This document shows positions 49,856-58,965 of a stretch of 64,000 bases of DNA, in pieces (within the stretch, counting starts at the first letter, position 1; each line of letters begins with the position of its first letter). A program made the translations under genes and the position numbers. The notes under the pieces are model-generated. The model saw only the letters and a program-made list of their open reading frames with translations, made no database searches and was not told the DNA's origin. Source of the stretch: DAMCAP01 sp032059445 (GTDB taxonomy: Bacteria; Bacillota; Clostridia; Oscillospirales; Ruminococcaceae); assembly GCA_032059445.1 (NCBI GenBank), contig DAMCAP010000012.1:1-64000 (forward strand), written 5' to 3'.

Positions 49856-50350
49856 ATGAATAATAATAATCAGGATCTACAAAAGGCTCGCCAAGCAAAT
49901 CAGAAAAGCGCACAAAACGCCACCAATTCTACAGGATCGATGAACGCAACAAATGCCCTTCAGCAAGCTAAACAGGCAAATAAGCAGAGTCGAAATAGTG
50001 CAGGCCAGAGTTACAATTCTGGATATTCCAATTCCACCAGCAATACTGCATCGATGAACGCTAGTGACCTTCAGCAGGCTGTACAGGCAAATCAGCAGAG
50101 CCGAAATAGTTTAGGCCAGGGCTACAATTCTGGATATTCCAATTCCACCAGCAGCACTGCATCGATGAACGCGACCGACCTTCAGCAGGCTGTACAGGCA
50201 AATCAGCAGAGCCGAAATAGTATAGGCCAGAGTTACAATGCAGGATCTACCAACTCTACAATGACCCCAGATCTTGAGAGTATCCGTAAGGCAAATCAGG
50301 ATAGCGCTAAGAAGGCTCAGCAATACAACAAGAATAACAACTCTTTCTAG
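49856..50350 (+). CDS. Gamma-type SASP-like repeat protein
   Basis: Protein of 164 residues, extremely rich in Asn, Gln and Ser and lacking hydrophobic cores. It contains three 37-residue units of the type LQQAVQANQQSRNSLGQ followed by YNSGYSNSTSSTASMNATD, plus shorter flanking copies of the A-NQxS motif (ARQANQKSAQN, IRKANQDSAKK). This resembles the QVRKQNQQSA repeats of gamma-type small acid-soluble spore proteins (SspE), which are amino acid stores in the spore. ATG at 49856 after AAAGGAGG. If correct, it is made in the forespore. Another low-complexity surface or spore-coat role is possible. Confidence 0.65.
   Translation: MNNNNQDLQKARQANQKSAQNATNSTGSMNATNALQQAKQANKQSRNSAGQSYNSGYSNSTSNTASMNASDLQQAVQANQQSRNSLGQGYNSGYSNSTSSTASMNATDLQQAVQANQQSRNSIGQSYNAGSTNSTMTPDLESIRKANQDSAKKAQQYNKNNNSF
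49956..50269 (+). repeat. 111-bp tandem repeat in the SASP-like gene
   Basis: Two full and one partial 111-bp unit, in frame, each coding a 37-residue unit. Copies two and three are nearly identical at the DNA level over most of their length. Confidence 0.85.
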
Positions 50351-50391
50351 TAAAAAAAGTACAACCTTGGGCTAACTTTGCTCCAAGAACG

Positions 50392-50432
50392 AAAGCACCC
50401 GCCGAATAGGTCGGGCGCTTTTTGTTTTTTTA
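50392..50432 (+). terminator. Terminator of the SASP-like gene
   Basis: AAAGCACCCG pairs with CGGGCGCTTT (one mismatch) and two T runs follow. Confidence 0.75.
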
Positions 50433-50530
50433 TTTAGCATCGTTATTTAATTTTTTACATTGATCTGATAAGCCAGCTGAGTAAGGGTGAGATACCAGAC
50501 ACATGATGCAAAGTAAATATATAATACATT

Positions 50531-50579
50531 CCCACTGACTTTGGTTCATTCCCAAGGCTGGTGGGCTCTTTTTTTGTTG
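50531..50579 (+). terminator. Orphan terminator upstream of the GH18 gene
   Basis: CCCACTGACTTTGG pairs with CCAAGGCTGGTGGG (13 of 14 positions, including G-U) and seven T follow. No gene lies between this and the previous terminator, so it may end a small RNA or attenuate the next gene. The rest of 50351-50674 shows nothing else. Confidence 0.6.
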
Positions 50580-50674
50580 TAGTTTAAGAAATAGTGCCAT
50601 TATTTACAGTATTGTGTAAAAATTCTACACTTGATAAAATAGCAATAAAGTAACTGAGAAATGAGAAATCCAAC

Positions 50675-52021
50675 GTGCCAAAAGTTTCAAAAGTCCTGTT
50701 ATCTGTATTTTTGCTATTCCTTGTAGTGAGTTTTGTATCACTCTATAATGATCAAATAAGTAATCAAGCATTTTTTGAAACACAAGAAGGGGAAAGTAGC
50801 TCAGACGCAATGCAAGCTGAGAGTATGGAAGACCCAGAATCTTCACCAACCATGCCTTCCTCATCGGATGAATCAACATCTGATCCTTCTTCTAGCACCA
50901 GCTCCAAATCGGATATAAAACCCGAATCGTCTTTGCCACCACCTGCCCAGCCAAGTCCATCGTCCTCGGTGGGTAAGTATGTGGTTGGTTATTACACATC
51001 TTGGTCAACCTCACAGGGCTATCCTCCTTCCAGCATAGATGCAAAAAAGCTGACCCATATTAATTATGCTTTTGCAGGGATTGATGAGGATCATAAAATA
51101 CTGCTCAATAATCCTACAGTTGACCTAAAGAATTTTGAGGGGCTTAGGAGTCTTCGTAATCAAAATCCGAAGCTCAAGGTGTTAATTTCGGTAGGCGGTT
51201 GGGATGGCTCTAAGTATTTTTCGGATGTTGCCCTTACAGCCCAGAGCAGGGAGACCTTTGCACAAAGCTGTGTGAATTTTTTGAAGAAGCACGATTTAGA
51301 TGGCATCGACTTAGACTGGGAGTATCCTGTATCAGGTGGGATGGCAGGTAATATCAATCGCCCAGAAGACAAGCAAAACTTCACCAAGCTCTTACAGGCA
51401 ATACGCAGCAAGCTTGACGAGCAGTCAACAATCGATGGCAAGACCTATTATCTCACCATTGCAGGAGGAATTTCTGCAAGCTATGTATCCAATATCGAGC
51501 TGAAAAACATTTTGCAATATTTAGATTACATATTTATTATGGGCTACGATCTTCATGGGCCATGGGAGCCCTATGCTGACCTAAATGCTCCTCTTTATAG
51601 TCCACAAGAAGCCTCACCACAGCATAACACAAGTGTGAGTGACGCGGTAAATATCTACCTAAAGGCCGGGGCACCCCCAAAAAAGCTTGTATTGGGCATG
51701 CCTTTTTACGGATATAGATATGACGTCACCGCTGATGGCAACGATGGCCTATATCAGACCTATAGCAGTGCCAAGTCGATTAGCTACGATAGCATCTTAG
51801 CGTATCTATCCGACCCAGCCTACAGCCAATTCATCCACCCACAAGCAAAGGTGCCATATATCTATGGAAACGGTAGGTTTATTTCTTATGATGATCCAGC
51901 CTCTATAGCTCTTAAGACCCAATATGCAAAGGGCTTGGGCTTGGCGGGGGTAGGAGCTTGGGAGCTCTCTCATGATAGTCAGGGTGTGCTCCTTGATCGT
52001 GCATATGATACTCTAAACTAA
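50675..52021 (+). CDS. GH18 family glycosidase, membrane-anchored (spore cortex/chitinase type)
   Basis: Secreted or membrane-anchored glycoside hydrolase of 448 residues. An N-terminal hydrophobic anchor (KVLLSVFLLFLVVSFVSLY at 6-24) is followed by a Ser/Pro/Glu-rich linker (30-100) and a GH18 barrel (about 103-445). The barrel has KYVVGYYTSW, LKVLISVGGWDGS and the catalytic DGIDLDWEYP near residue 210, in which E is the acid; MGYDLHGPWEP and GVGAWELSHD follow at the C-terminus. The likely substrates are chitin or peptidoglycan. The GTG at 50675 has only a weak ribosome binding site. Confidence 0.92.
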   Translation: MPKVSKVLLSVFLLFLVVSFVSLYNDQISNQAFFETQEGESSSDAMQAESMEDPESSPTMPSSSDESTSDPSSSTSSKSDIKPESSLPPPAQPSPSSSVGKYVVGYYTSWSTSQGYPPSSIDAKKLTHINYAFAGIDEDHKILLNNPTVDLKNFEGLRSLRNQNPKLKVLISVGGWDGSKYFSDVALTAQSRETFAQSCVNFLKKHDLDGIDLDWEYPVSGGMAGNINRPEDKQNFTKLLQAIRSKLDEQSTIDGKTYYLTIAGGISASYVSNIELKNILQYLDYIFIMGYDLHGPWEPYADLNAPLYSPQEASPQHNTSVSDAVNIYLKAGAPPKKLVLGMPFYGYRYDVTADGNDGLYQTYSSAKSISYDSILAYLSDPAYSQFIHPQAKVPYIYGNGRFISYDDPASIALKTQYAKGLGLAGVGAWELSHDSQGVLLDRAYDTLN

Positions 52022-52060
52022 AGACGCTTTGGTATAGAAGCGCAACAATGCATTACAATA

Positions 52061-52100
52061 CCCCACTGGCCTATTGCTGTAGGCTAGTGGGGCGTATTTG
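52061..52100 (+). terminator. Terminator of the GH18 gene
   Basis: CCCCACTGGCCT (52061-52072) pairs with AGGCTAGTGGGG (52081-52092) with one mismatch, followed by a T-rich tract. Confidence 0.7.
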
Positions 52101-52135
52101 TTTGCTGGGGGCTTATTATCTTATGCTTGCATTGC

Positions 52136-52164
52136 TTGACAGGGTTACCACTCACTTGTACAAT
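52136..52164 (+). promoter_or_regulatory. Predicted promoter of the MocR gene
   Basis: TTGACA (52136-52141), a 17-base spacer and TACAAT (52159-52164). The transcript would begin only about 15 bases before the ATG, so the leader is little more than the GGAGGTG site. TTGTACAA within the promoter is a palindrome. Confidence 0.65.
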
Positions 52165-52185
52165 TGTGTGGTGGAGGTGGATCAG

Positions 52186-53562
52186 ATGCCTGTTAATTCT
52201 TTTGAAAACTACCCGATGTCGTGGAAGCCTACGATAGATAAAAACGAAGCCCCCTTATATCGTACATTGGCAAAACAATTGGAGCAGGATATTATAGACG
52301 GGATGATCCTCCCAGGGACAAAGCTACCGCCTCAAAGGGAGTTGGCAGATTATCTTGATGTGAATGTCAGCACTGTTTCAAAGGCATTGAAGGTCTGCGC
52401 TTTGAAAGGCCTCCTCAGCTCTACTATAGGAAGCGGCACATATGTGTCCTACGATGCCCTTACAAATGCTTATTTGCTTACAGAGGGGAATCCCCATAAC
52501 CTGATCGAGATGGGGGCTACCGTACCTGAGAGCTCTGCCAACGAGATCATGCTACAGATACTCAAAACTATGGTCAATGAGCCAACGGCGGATAAACTGT
52601 TCTCCTATAATCGCCCCAATGATACATCCTGGCAGAAGGACGCAGCGGTGTCGTATCTCAAGAGATGTGGCTACGAAACCAATCGTGAGCATATCCTGTT
52701 CTCTAGTGGCGGGCAAAACGCGATTGTAGCTCTTCTTGCTGGGGTATTTCGATATGGTGATAAAATCGGTGTAGACGATCATATCTACTCGGGGATCAAA
52801 ACAGCTGCCAATATGCTGGGCATACAATTGGTGCCCATCAAAGCCAAAGATGGTGCCATGGATGCAAATGCCCTTCGCAATGCCTGTAAACAAGAGGGAC
52901 TAAGCGGGGTGTATCTGATCCCAGACTGTCAAAACCCTACTACACATACCATGTCTTGGTCATGTAGGCAAGAGATTGCTGCGGTGCTAAAGGAGCAGGG
53001 TATCTGGCTGATTGAGGACGCCACCTATCATCTTATGAATGAAAACCCCATGTTGCCGATTTCGTCCTTGCTACCCGAGCAATCGATCTATATTGCTAGT
53101 CTGTCAAAATCCATTGCGCCGGGCTTGCGACTGGCTTACATGGCTGTGCCTCTAGGGCTGAAATCAGCACTTTCCTTGGCACTGTATAACCTAAATGTTT
53201 CTGTATCACCCTTAATGGCCGAGCTGACAGCTCGATTGATTGTTTCGGGGCAGGTGGATCGTGTTCTTGAGACCCATAAAAAGCAAACAAGGGAGCGAAA
53301 CCGGCTGGTCAACAAATATTTTTCTCCTAACCAATGCATAGGCGATGAAACCAGTATCTTTCGCTGGCTGTATCTACCCGATCACATGTCTGGAGCTGAC
53401 TTTGAAAAAATGGCCTTGCAGCAGGGAGTGCAGGTTTATGGAGCAGAGCGATTTGCAGTGGGTAGCACTGTACCGCTAAAGGCTGTCCGCATCGCGGTTT
53501 GTGCGCCTCAGTCCATCGGTGAGTTAGAGCGGGGATTACAGCTCTTGCAGCAGATATATTGA
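52186..53562 (+). CDS. MocR family (GntR-aminotransferase) transcription regulator
   Basis: Regulator of 458 residues: a GntR winged-helix domain (about 20-90, with LPPQRELADYLDVNVSTVSKALK in part, then GSGTYVS) joined to a PLP-dependent aminotransferase fold I domain (about 120-455; DATYHLM and the PLP-lysine block ASLSKSIAPGLRLAY near residue 305). MocR proteins sense PLP or amino-compound ligands and control neighbouring metabolic genes. ATG at 52186 after GGAGGTG. It is divergent from nothing and precedes an M20D amidohydrolase gene across a terminator, so the target is unclear. Confidence 0.93.
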   Translation: MPVNSFENYPMSWKPTIDKNEAPLYRTLAKQLEQDIIDGMILPGTKLPPQRELADYLDVNVSTVSKALKVCALKGLLSSTIGSGTYVSYDALTNAYLLTEGNPHNLIEMGATVPESSANEIMLQILKTMVNEPTADKLFSYNRPNDTSWQKDAAVSYLKRCGYETNREHILFSSGGQNAIVALLAGVFRYGDKIGVDDHIYSGIKTAANMLGIQLVPIKAKDGAMDANALRNACKQEGLSGVYLIPDCQNPTTHTMSWSCRQEIAAVLKEQGIWLIEDATYHLMNENPMLPISSLLPEQSIYIASLSKSIAPGLRLAYMAVPLGLKSALSLALYNLNVSVSPLMAELTARLIVSGQVDRVLETHKKQTRERNRLVNKYFSPNQCIGDETSIFRWLYLPDHMSGADFEKMALQQGVQVYGAERFAVGSTVPLKAVRIAVCAPQSIGELERGLQLLQQIY

Positions 53563-53567
53563 TAAAG

Positions 53568-53611
53568 AAAGCGTATGCCATACAATCTCGATATTGTATG
53601 GTATACGCTTT
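53568..53611 (+). terminator. Terminator of the MocR gene
   Basis: AAAGCGTATGCCATACAAT (53568-53586) pairs with ATTGTATGGTATACGCTTT (53592-53610) with one mismatch, followed by TTTTG. Confidence 0.75.
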
Positions 53612-53649
53612 TGTAGTATGATAGCAGTAAAAGTAAGGAGGGCCATATC

Positions 53650-54831
53650 ATGACTAAGCTGCAACATCAAATAGAGGAAATCAGAGAAGATCTAATCGAT
53701 CTACGCCGTGATCTGCATCGCCACCCCGAGCTGGGCTTTGCAGAGTACTATACTGCAGGCAAGGTAGCAGAGTATCTAAAAGACTGCGGCTATCAAGTGA
53801 CCACCGGTATAGGCGGTACTGGCGTGATCGGTGTACTGTATGGAGCGGCTACAGGCCCTACCTTTGCCCTGCGGGCTTGCTTAGATGCTTTGGAGGTACC
53901 CGAGCAGACGGGAGTAGACTATGCTTCGGAGATACCAGGGCAGATGCACGCTTGTGGGCACGATGGCAATATGACGGTCACCTTAGGTGCTGCCAAAATC
54001 CTTGCCAAGTACCGAGATCTGCTAAATGGTAATATCAAGGTGATCTTCCAGCCCTCCGAAGAAAACACCGGCGGTGCAGCCCAAGTGGTGGCGGCGGGAG
54101 GGCTTCATAATCCCGACGTGGATGTAATGATCACTCCCCATATCTGGCATGATGTGCCTAAAGGGAAGCTTGGCTTGCGTGCAGGTCCGGTAATGGCCAG
54201 CAGCGATTTATTTACCCTTAAGGTAAAGGGTGTGGCAGGTCATGGAGCATGGCCACATATGGCAGTTGATCCGCTGCCTGTGGCGGCGGAGTTGATCCTC
54301 GCTTTACAGAAGATTGTCAGCCGTGAGATCGACCCGATGATCCCCGCTTGCATCTCCATCGGCAAGATGGAATACGGCACGGCAGCCAATGTGGTATCTC
54401 AAACTGTGGCGCTGCATGGCACTGTACGCACCTTTGACCACCATGTGCGAAGCTTCATCGAGAAGCGGATTGAAGAAATCGCCGATGGGGTAACCAAAGC
54501 CGCTCGGGCGAGCTATGCGCTGGAGTATCACCGTGTGATGCCACCTCTGGTCAATGACCCTGAGTTTGTAGCCTTGGCCACAGGGGCATTGACGGATGCT
54601 TTTGGCAGCGAAGGAGTTACTGCCAATTATGCTGCCACCATGGGTTGCGAGGAGTTCTCAGTTTATCTGGATTATGTTCCGGGCATCTTTTTGCTGATCG
54701 GCAGCCAAGATCCAACTGAGCCACTGATTGAGATCCACAATCCGAAGTTCCTTTTCCCAGAGGAATGCCTGACAATTGGCGTAAGAGCGTTGTGTGAAAT
54801 CGCCTTACACTATTTAAAGATAAAGGGATAA
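53650..54831 (+). CDS. M20D family amidohydrolase (IAA-amino acid hydrolase/hippuricase type)
   Basis: Metal-dependent amidase or deacetylase of 393 residues that hydrolyses N-acyl amino acids. Motifs: DLHRHPELGFAEYYT near residue 20, RACLDALEVPEQTG near 75 (the usual RADMDAL, with Cys-Leu here), HACGHDGNMTVTLGAA near 98 with the metal-binding Cys and His, FQPSEENTGGAAQVVAAGG near 135, and VAGHGAWPHMAVDPL near 195 in the lid domain. ATG at 53650 after AAGGAGGG. It may salvage acylated amino acids or peptides; the MocR gene is adjacent, but no direct link is visible. Confidence 0.92.
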   Translation: MTKLQHQIEEIREDLIDLRRDLHRHPELGFAEYYTAGKVAEYLKDCGYQVTTGIGGTGVIGVLYGAATGPTFALRACLDALEVPEQTGVDYASEIPGQMHACGHDGNMTVTLGAAKILAKYRDLLNGNIKVIFQPSEENTGGAAQVVAAGGLHNPDVDVMITPHIWHDVPKGKLGLRAGPVMASSDLFTLKVKGVAGHGAWPHMAVDPLPVAAELILALQKIVSREIDPMIPACISIGKMEYGTAANVVSQTVALHGTVRTFDHHVRSFIEKRIEEIADGVTKAARASYALEYHRVMPPLVNDPEFVALATGALTDAFGSEGVTANYAATMGCEEFSVYLDYVPGIFLLIGSQDPTEPLIEIHNPKFLFPEECLTIGVRALCEIALHYLKIKG

Positions 54832-54942
54832 ATCACCGCCATAAGATATGCTAAATCATGTACAATCAACTTATTCAAAAGCTCCCCCTCAGCTTTAGGC
54901 GAGTGTTTATAGATATTTTGCACACTTATCTAAAAAGGGTAT

Positions 54943-54974
54943 AAAAGGCGGACAGCTTCGGCTGTCCGCCTTTT
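54943..54974. terminator. Bidirectional terminator after the M20D gene
   Basis: AAAAGGCGGACAGC (54943-54956), TTCG tetraloop, GCTGTCCGCCTTTT (54961-54974). The remaining 245 bp to 55219 show no gene; a small AGCAA hairpin lies at about 55168-55190. Confidence 0.85.
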
Positions 54975-55219
54975 ACTATCTTTACACTGCATGATGTAGG
55001 CCGTTATCCCATCCATACATTTGATCAGTGCCCAATATTTCTGAGACCCCAGAGAGATATTTACCTAGCCGTTAGGATTGTAAACCAATATGGTTTGGGT
55101 CATATTGCGGTAAATTTGATTTTAGACGCGTTTTGTCATGCCCTGCATTGTAATGTACAGACTAACAGGATTGCTAAAAAAAGCAACCCTGTATTTATAG
55201 TATTGAATTTATATGCTAT

Positions 55220-56242
55220 TTAACCTTTGGCGACTCCCATCTCAAACAAGTAAATCGTTCCATCCTCGAGGCTTTCGGAAATGCCGCATAGTTGCTCCAT
55301 GCCAGCTTCGTTGACATATGAAACGCCAAGGCTTGGGAAGTCAGGTAAAAAAGCTTGTATGATCAGCGGGGCATCAGGTGTAATCTCGGGTATATGATGC
55401 AAGACATTGCTTGCAAGATATCGATCTGTATTGGCATCATACTCTAGACTGTAGATCGTAACATCCTTGAGTGCTTCCTTGGGTATAATGAGTAGACTGT
55501 TGGCGCCCTCATCTTTAATAAATTTCTCAGCCGCTTTTAATTTCTCGAGCTGATCCTGCGTCGCATAATCCACAGTTATCTTTATGGGACCAGAGATTTT
55601 TGCATATTCAGCATCCTGAGCTTGAATGTTGTACTTATAAGCTTTTACTTCCTTTGGTGACGCAACGCATATTTCGTTATTCTCATTTACATAAGCATTC
55701 TTGTAGCCTAATATATAGTTTTCGGGATGATAAATGAACTGTGACTCAACATCTACGCGAAACACGAAGATGGATAATGCGTCATCTTTGTTTCCGGCTG
55801 CTACCACAAGCTCTTTTGTGCCATCTTGGTTAAAGTCATAGCAGGCTATTTGATAAGTATAAGAAGCAATAGCTTCATCATCTTTAAATACGTCTGGGCT
55901 AATATAATTTACAGCCAAATTTACAGCTTGTGATTTATAAACTGCATATAGCTTAGTGCCATTGGGAGTATCCCTTGAAATATGAAAATCCACAGTAATA
56001 CTGTCTGAAATCTTCACGCTCATATCGGCTTCTTTACCGTCAAGTATTTCTTGCCCTGTTAATTGGATCGCATCCATATCCTTCCCTTCAAAAAGGTATT
56101 CTTGGGTGCTTTGCGATGGTTTTGGGGTTATTTGCTGTGATGATGTAGCCATGCTGCTTTCAGGGGCAGCTTCTTGGGTTGAGCAGCCCGCCAGCGAGCA
56201 AATTGCTAATACAGCTACCAAATGTATGATATAGTTTCTCAA
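55220..56242 (-). CDS. Hypothetical lipoprotein with FG-GAP-like segment
   Basis: Lipoprotein of 340 residues; the signal ends at SLAGC (cysteine 20), so it is anchored outside the membrane. A Ser/Thr/Pro linker follows. YDFNQDGTKELVVAAGN near residue 142 is an Asp-rich loop like those of VCBS/FG-GAP repeats and may bind Ca2+. The rest is not recognised. ATG at 56242 after GGAGG. It follows the Ig-like gene by 42 bp in the same direction, so it belongs to a secreted-protein operon with the two upstream genes. Confidence 0.7.
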   Translation of the reverse strand: MRNYIIHLVAVLAICSLAGCSTQEAAPESSMATSSQQITPKPSQSTQEYLFEGKDMDAIQLTGQEILDGKEADMSVKISDSITVDFHISRDTPNGTKLYAVYKSQAVNLAVNYISPDVFKDDEAIASYTYQIACYDFNQDGTKELVVAAGNKDDALSIFVFRVDVESQFIYHPENYILGYKNAYVNENNEICVASPKEVKAYKYNIQAQDAEYAKISGPIKITVDYATQDQLEKLKAAEKFIKDEGANSLLIIPKEALKDVTIYSLEYDANTDRYLASNVLHHIPEITPDAPLIIQAFLPDFPSLGVSYVNEAGMEQLCGISESLEDGTIYLFEMGVAKG

Positions 56243-56284
56243 CAGAATTCCTCCAACACTTCATTATTTGCACGCACTAAGTAT

Positions 56285-57415
56285 TTATAGATTGTTGCCT
56301 GATCTTCTTTTAATAATTACGAAAGCAACGAGTAGTGTCACGCTCACCACAGGAATGATCATCCATAAAACAAAGGAGCTGCCAGTCGAATGTGCGTCGG
56401 CCATGGATGTCTTATTATCAAATGAAGATACTGTAAATTGAAACGGCTTTGCTGCATCGTCAATGGAAATTGTGCCGGTGATAACAGCTTCGCCATCGGC
56501 AATACCGGTGATAACACCTTTATCATCCACCTTTGCAACCTCAGGGTTAGAGGATGCAAACTTCAAACTGTAAGGAAGCATCCCCGGTACAGTAATCACG
56601 GTTGGTGTTGTTGCTCCAATTGCGATGCGGTCATTTTGGGGGATTATCGATACGTAATTTATTAGAATATCGTTCACAGCTTCATTGGTACTGTTTTCAT
56701 CTACTGTGGTACCAAAAACTGATTCAATGTCTGCTGCTCGAGTTGCTTCCAGCATAGGCTGCGCTGATCCCCAAATAAGGACTGGGGCTTCGGTATCAAC
56801 TCGGTATACAGCGCTCATATCCCCCGCGATGTAGAATTTTGCAATCAAAGCATTGGTATCTACAAAGTGTGCTTCAACGTCATAAAACCAACCATCCACC
56901 ATTTCATCAGACATAGAGAGTTTATATTCGCCGTTATTGTGATTTAAGCTTGTTGCGGCAGTTGGCAGTTGCTCCAAGAGCTCTATTGCAGCTTCCTGCG
57001 TCACCTTGATATGGTTTTCCACAAATTTATAGTTGCCGCTTACTTCAATGGGTAGCTTGCCAGTTTGTTTTACAGTTACCACTCCATCACTTAAATCAAA
57101 AGTAATTTTTACATCACCTGTTTTTGGGTGCTCATATAGCCCAACTCCATTGTCATCTATGTAAAATGCTCCAGCGAGGCAGAAGCTATTGGAAGTATGC
57201 GTTTGCTCACTGCCTGCCATCATAAAGAACTCAAAGATGACCACATCATTCTCCAGATACAGGAGTGACAGAGTGCCGCTATTATATTGACTGTTATCAG
57301 CCTTGGCATAGGTTCCTTTTACTTCAGGCCACTGCATAGGAGGTGCGGCGTAGATAGGAATACGGAGCAACAGTAGGGTAAGGGCAATCATCAAGACTCT
57401 TTTATATAAGCGCAT
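56285..57415 (-). CDS. Secreted/membrane protein with bacterial Ig-like (Big_2) domain
   Basis: A 376-residue protein with an N-terminal signal peptide (about 1-24), a mainly beta-rich ectodomain of unknown type (30-245), a Big_2 domain near residues 260-330 with ASSNPEVAKVDDKGVITG, and a C-terminal membrane segment (LWMIIPVVSVTLLVAFVII, about 350-368) with a short basic tail. It is therefore a type I surface protein with the ectodomain outside. It starts three bases after the stop of the preceding gene (57419). The function is unknown; it may act with the other two secreted products. Confidence 0.75.
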   Translation of the reverse strand: MRLYKRVLMIALTLLLLRIPIYAAPPMQWPEVKGTYAKADNSQYNSGTLSLLYLENDVVIFEFFMMAGSEQTHTSNSFCLAGAFYIDDNGVGLYEHPKTGDVKITFDLSDGVVTVKQTGKLPIEVSGNYKFVENHIKVTQEAAIELLEQLPTAATSLNHNNGEYKLSMSDEMVDGWFYDVEAHFVDTNALIAKFYIAGDMSAVYRVDTEAPVLIWGSAQPMLEATRAADIESVFGTTVDENSTNEAVNDILINYVSIIPQNDRIAIGATTPTVITVPGMLPYSLKFASSNPEVAKVDDKGVITGIADGEAVITGTISIDDAAKPFQFTVSSFDNKTSMADAHSTGSSFVLWMIIPVVSVTLLVAFVIIKRRSGNNL

Positions 57416-57418
57416 ACT

Positions 57419-58108
57419 TTATCCCTCCGCCAGATTTACTTCAAAATTCATCTGCTTAGGTGTTTGACCTTCCACCCAGTATTTGAGGATGTATACACCA
57501 CTCTGTACCATAAGCCCACCGTTTGCCGGGTAGTAATCCCAGTTATAAAAGCAATTTCCGTTTACATTTTTTACAACTAATCCGTTTTTTGCAATTAGAT
57601 TGCCATATTCGTCGTAGATTTGGAAGCTAACTTTTTTCCCGCTTGCATTAAAGTAATCAAACTTGAAAACCTGCTTTGCATCTCCGTTATCTGTGTAGGT
57701 TTGGTAGGTCTCTGTGATTACAAGCTTGGGGCTGGGCGCTTTATGCGTTATTTGCAGCCTTCGGGAAAAGCCCTCCTGCACCGACGGATATGTAAATCTC
57801 ACATCTAAATAGTACACCCCAGATTTCGTGCTCGCAAATGATCGTGAATATGTGATTATTGTCCCAAATCCGACAGCCAGTGTTTTAAAGTTCTCTATTA
57901 CAGTACCGTTGGAGTCAACTAGCTTCGCCGATACCGTGCCGCTGACAGTTATACGCACCGGCATAACAAACTTCCCGTCTTTATTAGAGGTGCTTTGAAA
58001 CTGGATCACATCCGCCGCCGTTAATGCCGACACAGGAGCCGAAAAGAGGCAGCCAATGCTGGCAACGAAAAGCAATAAGGCCAGTGTTTTACTGATTAGC
58101 TTCTTCAT
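57419..58108 (-). CDS. Secreted protein with FlgD-like beta domains
   Basis: A 229-residue protein with a clear signal peptide (residues 1-28, cleavage after VSA). The mature part resembles two FlgD-Ig-like beta modules: VMPVRITVSGTVSAKLVDSNG and SFQIYDEYGNLIAKNGLV (in parts), followed by NWDYYPANGGLMVQSGVYILKYW (in part), the xNWDGxxxxGxxVxxGxYxxx pattern of FlgD/type IX-like capping domains. ATG at 58108 after AAAGGTGA. It heads the three-gene secreted-protein run. Function unknown; such modules often carry adhesive or enzymatic partners. Confidence 0.72.
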   Translation of the reverse strand: MKKLISKTLALLLFVASIGCLFSAPVSALTAADVIQFQSTSNKDGKFVMPVRITVSGTVSAKLVDSNGTVIENFKTLAVGFGTIITYSRSFASTKSGVYYLDVRFTYPSVQEGFSRRLQITHKAPSPKLVITETYQTYTDNGDAKQVFKFDYFNASGKKVSFQIYDEYGNLIAKNGLVVKNVNGNCFYNWDYYPANGGLMVQSGVYILKYWVEGQTPKQMNFEVNLAEG

Positions 58109-58503
58109 TAACGTTCACCTTTCAAAAGTAATACTGTTTAATCTCGTATGCAGTTTAGAAAGATAAGCAGTATCGTCAAAATACTATACAGGATGAAGCA
58201 GGTGGGCTGGCAACCAAAATCGCAGATAAAACTCTGACCCTTTGTGGTTCCAGATGGATAGTAGCATACAAGCACGCAACCCCCATATCTGCTATTGTAG
58301 AAATGTATACAGGCATATACTTTCACCTGCTTCTTTAAAGGATTTGATAATGCGTTTAGGGCATGATTAAAGATAGGGAAGATGGTTCATAAGCGGCGAG
58401 CAGGTGCAAGATCAAAGCCACAGGAAACTGTAAGGGTTCCGAGGTTTTTAACGTCGCAGCTGCCGTCGCTTACCCAAAATACAAGTTGTGGCTGAAACAG
58501 CCC
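58109..58503. other. Intergenic region between two minus-strand operons
   Basis: 395 bp with no convincing gene. A 62-codon frame at 58138-58326 and a 47-codon ATG frame nested within it exist, but neither has family resemblance. No terminator or riboswitch that I could recognise. Confidence 0.5.
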
Positions 58504-58965
58504 CTAATTCATGCGTTCGAAATAAGGCAGCGAGTCAATTTGTGCGGCAATGCAGGCAACCTCAAATATATTTGCCTGATCGTACAAATGCTGACCGATA
58601 TAGGTCACCAGTACTTTGGGATCCTGCTCATAAGAATCACCATAAGCAGCCCACACGCTGATTATAGCCTCAGCAATCTCAGCTTTACCCTGCTCGTCTG
58701 CCAGATTCCAATCAAAGACATCATAGGCAAGGGTGGTTTGATATTGCTCTGGTGATAGCATGTTGTCAGTATTTTTCGATGTACCGTCAGCTTCTATCGG
58801 GGTATCTGCCCCCGTACTGACTGACGCATTAGCAGGGGTAACTGCACCTTGGGAAGACGGGGGATCAGGTGCTGTCGGAGCCTCGCCAAAAAACATGACG
58901 ATGGCAAAAAGGAAAGCAAAGGTCACCGCCAGCGTAATTAGCACTGTTTTGAGTGTTTTGTTCAT
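58504..58965 (-). CDS. Membrane-anchored hypothetical protein
   Basis: A 153-residue protein with one N-terminal membrane segment (VLITLAVTFAFLFAIVMFF at about 8-26), a low-complexity linker rich in Pro, Ala, Ser and Thr (28-65), and a small helical C-terminal domain (70-153; LAYDVFDWNLADEQGKAEIAEAI in part). I do not recognise a family. Its ATG overlaps the end of the lemA gene by 4 bp, so the two are translationally coupled, and it belongs to the LemA/DUF3137/DUF2442 run. Confidence 0.7.
   Translation of the reverse strand: MNKTLKTVLITLAVTFAFLFAIVMFFGEAPTAPDPPSSQGAVTPANASVSTGADTPIEADGTSKNTDNMLSPEQYQTTLAYDVFDWNLADEQGKAEIAEAIISVWAAYGDSYEQDPKVLVTYIGQHLYDQANIFEVACIAAQIDSLPYFERMN

Noticed and set aside
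58138..58326. 62-codon cysteine-rich minus-strand frame, with an alternative ATG frame of 47 codons nearby
   Set aside because: The two frames compete, only the ATG frame has a plausible ribosome binding site, and neither resembles a known family. It stays a possibility, not a call.
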